A stretch of DNA of 56,658 nucleotides, from NCBI GenBank assembly GCA_001567105.1, contig LMZR01000030.1, positions 1 to 56,658 on the forward strand. Direction: 5' to 3'. Source of the stretch: Chloroflexi bacterium OLB14 (GTDB lineage Bacteria > Chloroflexota > Anaerolineae > Anaerolineales > Villigracilaceae). Positions 55,544-56,658 of the stretch are shown piece by piece. The notes beneath the pieces were generated by a model, which saw only the letters and a list, made by a program, of their open reading frames with translations, was not told the origin of the DNA and made no database searches. The first letter of the stretch is position 1; every line of letters begins with the position of its first letter. The position numbers and the translations under genes were made by a program.

Positions 55544-55666
55544 TAACGTCAATAAGATACACGCTTTGTTGGGCGTTTTTGTTGCACAAGACTTACTGCC
55601 TAAAAAAGACACCGCCGCAAACCTTTTGAAATATTTACACAAAACTCAATGCATACCTGTTAGGTT

Positions 55667-56185
55667 TTATGCATTCGCTTGCCCTATCATTGCGAGTAAG
55701 AAAAATGCGGCAATAATTAGAACGTACATTAAGGCGAAAACTATCAAAGCGATATATATTTTTGACGGTTTCAAAATTATTGCTGGCATAAAGCGTTCTA
55801 CTTGATTTCCAATTATCCAATAACTAAATGATTTACCCTGAAACGTCACGATTGCGCCAATAATTCCATATGCAATCAAGATAAATTTTGCAATCGAACC
55901 AATAATCATCATTGGAAACATTAGGTATGTGTTGGCAATAATCACAGAGAGCCAAGTTAAACCGTAGCCAATAAACCCAATTATGATAATGCTCACTTGA
56001 TAAGTTAAGGCTTGAAGAGATTGAAATGTTAGGTATTGTGGCTTGCTTTTTTGGTTTGCCTGTATTATCCAAATGATAATTGGCACAAGAAATCCAATGC
56101 GGGGTATCAGAATTGACACATGAGAGAAGGCAGATAATAGACGCTCGCTTTGACTTGGTTGTGATATGTCAGTGTCGTTAATCAT
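55667..56185 (-). CDS. DUF4870-type membrane protein
   Basis: 172 aa with four hydrophobic segments (FLVPIIIWIIQ, VSIIIIGFIGYGLTWLSVII, IIGSIAKFILIAYGIIGAIV, and IYIALIVFALMYVLIIAAFF). The N-terminal half SERLLSAFSHVSILIPRIGF, then FQSLQALTYQ, is the DUF4870 signature. AAGGA precedes the ATG. The function of this family is unknown. It is convergent with murI. The 123-bp space between them holds no gene that I can support. Confidence 0.88.
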   Translation of the reverse strand: MINDTDISQPSQSERLLSAFSHVSILIPRIGFLVPIIIWIIQANQKSKPQYLTFQSLQALTYQVSIIIIGFIGYGLTWLSVIIANTYLMFPMMIIGSIAKFILIAYGIIGAIVTFQGKSFSYWIIGNQVERFMPAIILKPSKIYIALIVFALMYVLIIAAFFLLAMIGQANA

Positions 56186-56658
56186 TGATGAAAATCCTTT
56201 TTACTGTCTGGATTCGACTAAACGCCCAACGGCTTGCGTTACCTGCGCTGGGGCGGGGACGGCGAAGCCGTCCAGCCAGAAAAATGCTAAGGCGTGTGAA
56301 ACTGTTTGGGATGTGCGCAGAATCCCCAGCGTCAGGTGCACCCAAGCAAGAAAAAAAAATTTCCTGTAAGGAAGCAGAAACAGGAGAGATAGACGAAGTA
56401 TACTGCAAATAGGCAGACATGAAGCCGAACAAAAGCAATGGAGAGCAAAGACTCCCGAGGTGCACCGTGGTTGCCAATCACAATGATGTAAATAGTGGTG
56501 GCGCGTCAAGCGACCCCGATGAGGAAGCTATAAAGTAGAAGTGATTGGGTCTGCCCAAAAAAGAAAGAGGTAGACATGCGAAAAATAAGAAAAGAAAAAA
56601 AGGGAATGGAAGAAGCGCGGGCATTTGCAGGGATGAGCAAGATAAAAAGAAGAGCGGA
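56186..56658. other. Unassigned tail region of different composition, possibly a retroelement or group II intron 5' end
   Basis: This 473-bp end of the window is richer in purines and G+C than the rest. It holds GCCCAACGGC (56224-56233), a GGACGGC-GAA-GCCGTCC hairpin (about 56256-56272), a GTGCG at 56313, and two AGGTGCACC palindromes (56333-56341 and 56458-56466). A 39-codon open frame lies at 56419-56538 (MKPNKSNGEQRLPRC start, DPDEEAIK end). A second start at 56576 (MRKIRKEKKGMEEA) runs off the window after AGAAAGAGG. Structured RNA followed by a basic reading frame would fit a group II intron or similar retroelement, but the reverse transcriptase itself, if any, is outside. Low certainty. 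Confidence 0.35.

Noticed and set aside
55521..55805. Plus-strand open frame after murI
   Set aside because: It overlaps the end of murI in another frame and runs through the antisense of the DUF4870 gene. The coding evidence is stronger for the two known genes.
55568..56230. Integron attC-like half sites (GTTGGGC at 55568 and GCCCAAC at 56224) around the DUF4870 gene
   Set aside because: The two cores are far apart and not arranged as the RYYYAAC...GTTRRRY ends of a single folded attC site; no integrase gene is visible. Chance matches to a 7-bp degenerate motif are expected.
56313..56538. Diversity-generating retroelement template repeat
   Set aside because: There is no second, adenine-varied copy in the window, no reverse transcriptase and no C-type lectin target gene, so the claim cannot be supported.

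Overview
The window looks like chromosomal DNA of a low- to mid-G+C member of the Chloroflexota, probably Anaerolineae. This is inferred from gene content, not from a marker gene. The clues are a SufU-type SUF operon (sufC-sufB-sufD-x-sufS-sufU-Rieske), SLH-domain surface protein and LysM lipoproteins, a fused FtsW/penicillin-binding-protein gene, multi-GAF histidine kinases with RsbU-type phosphatases, and no lipopolysaccharide genes. No rRNA, CRISPR array, prophage or complete insertion sequence is visible. Two tRNA genes are present (His-GTG, Leu-GAG).

Layout. 1-2177: an SLH-anchored beta-helix surface protein. 2288-8826: the SUF iron-sulfur operon with a consensus promoter and a terminator. 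8923-13935: a LysM lipoprotein, a PIG-L deacetylase, a methyltransferase, hisS and a GNAT acetyltransferase. 13963-17073: tRNA-His, then glgA and malQ for glycogen metabolism. 17105-19929 (minus): two-subunit aconitase X, ybaK and msrB. 20217-21539: Mn-type superoxide dismutase and a ferredoxin. 21553-31359 (minus): an FtsW-PBP fusion, DinG with an exonuclease domain, two paralogous multispanning membrane proteins, a NERD-like protein and plsX. 31384-31549: tRNA-Leu. 31541-40066 (minus): two related histidine kinases around a polysaccharide deacetylase and a methyltransferase, then DDAH and a polar amino-acid ABC transporter. 40113-40926 (minus): a small autoregulated HTH/membrane operon. 40999-48156 (minus): a giant TPR-GAF-histidine kinase, a receiver, a receiver-PP2C phosphatase and tryptophan 2,3-dioxygenase. 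48346-53848: a phosphoesterase, an APC permease, a choline-kinase-like gene, a nucleotidyltransferase and small envelope proteins. 53868-56185: a class-I glutamine-amidotransferase-like hydrolase, murI and a DUF4870 protein. 56186-56658: a compositionally different, unexplained tail.

Two things shape the annotation. First, at least twelve genes carry a one-base frame break, ten of them in A/T runs. In each case the other frame continues the protein to the family's normal length or a family motif. I read these as residual indel errors in the assembly and give restored spans. Second, many intergenic spaces hold palindromic dispersed repeats, several in two or more copies. One element of about 40 bp occurs between genes and also inside two coding sequences.

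How the genes work together: SUF supplies Fe-S clusters to clients present here (ferredoxin, Rieske protein, aconitase X, probably DinG). SOD and MsrB point to oxygen exposure. GlgA/MalQ handle storage glucan. PlsX, MurI, FtsW-PBP and the SLH protein serve the envelope. The kinase-receiver-phosphatase cluster is a multi-input signalling module whose output is unknown.
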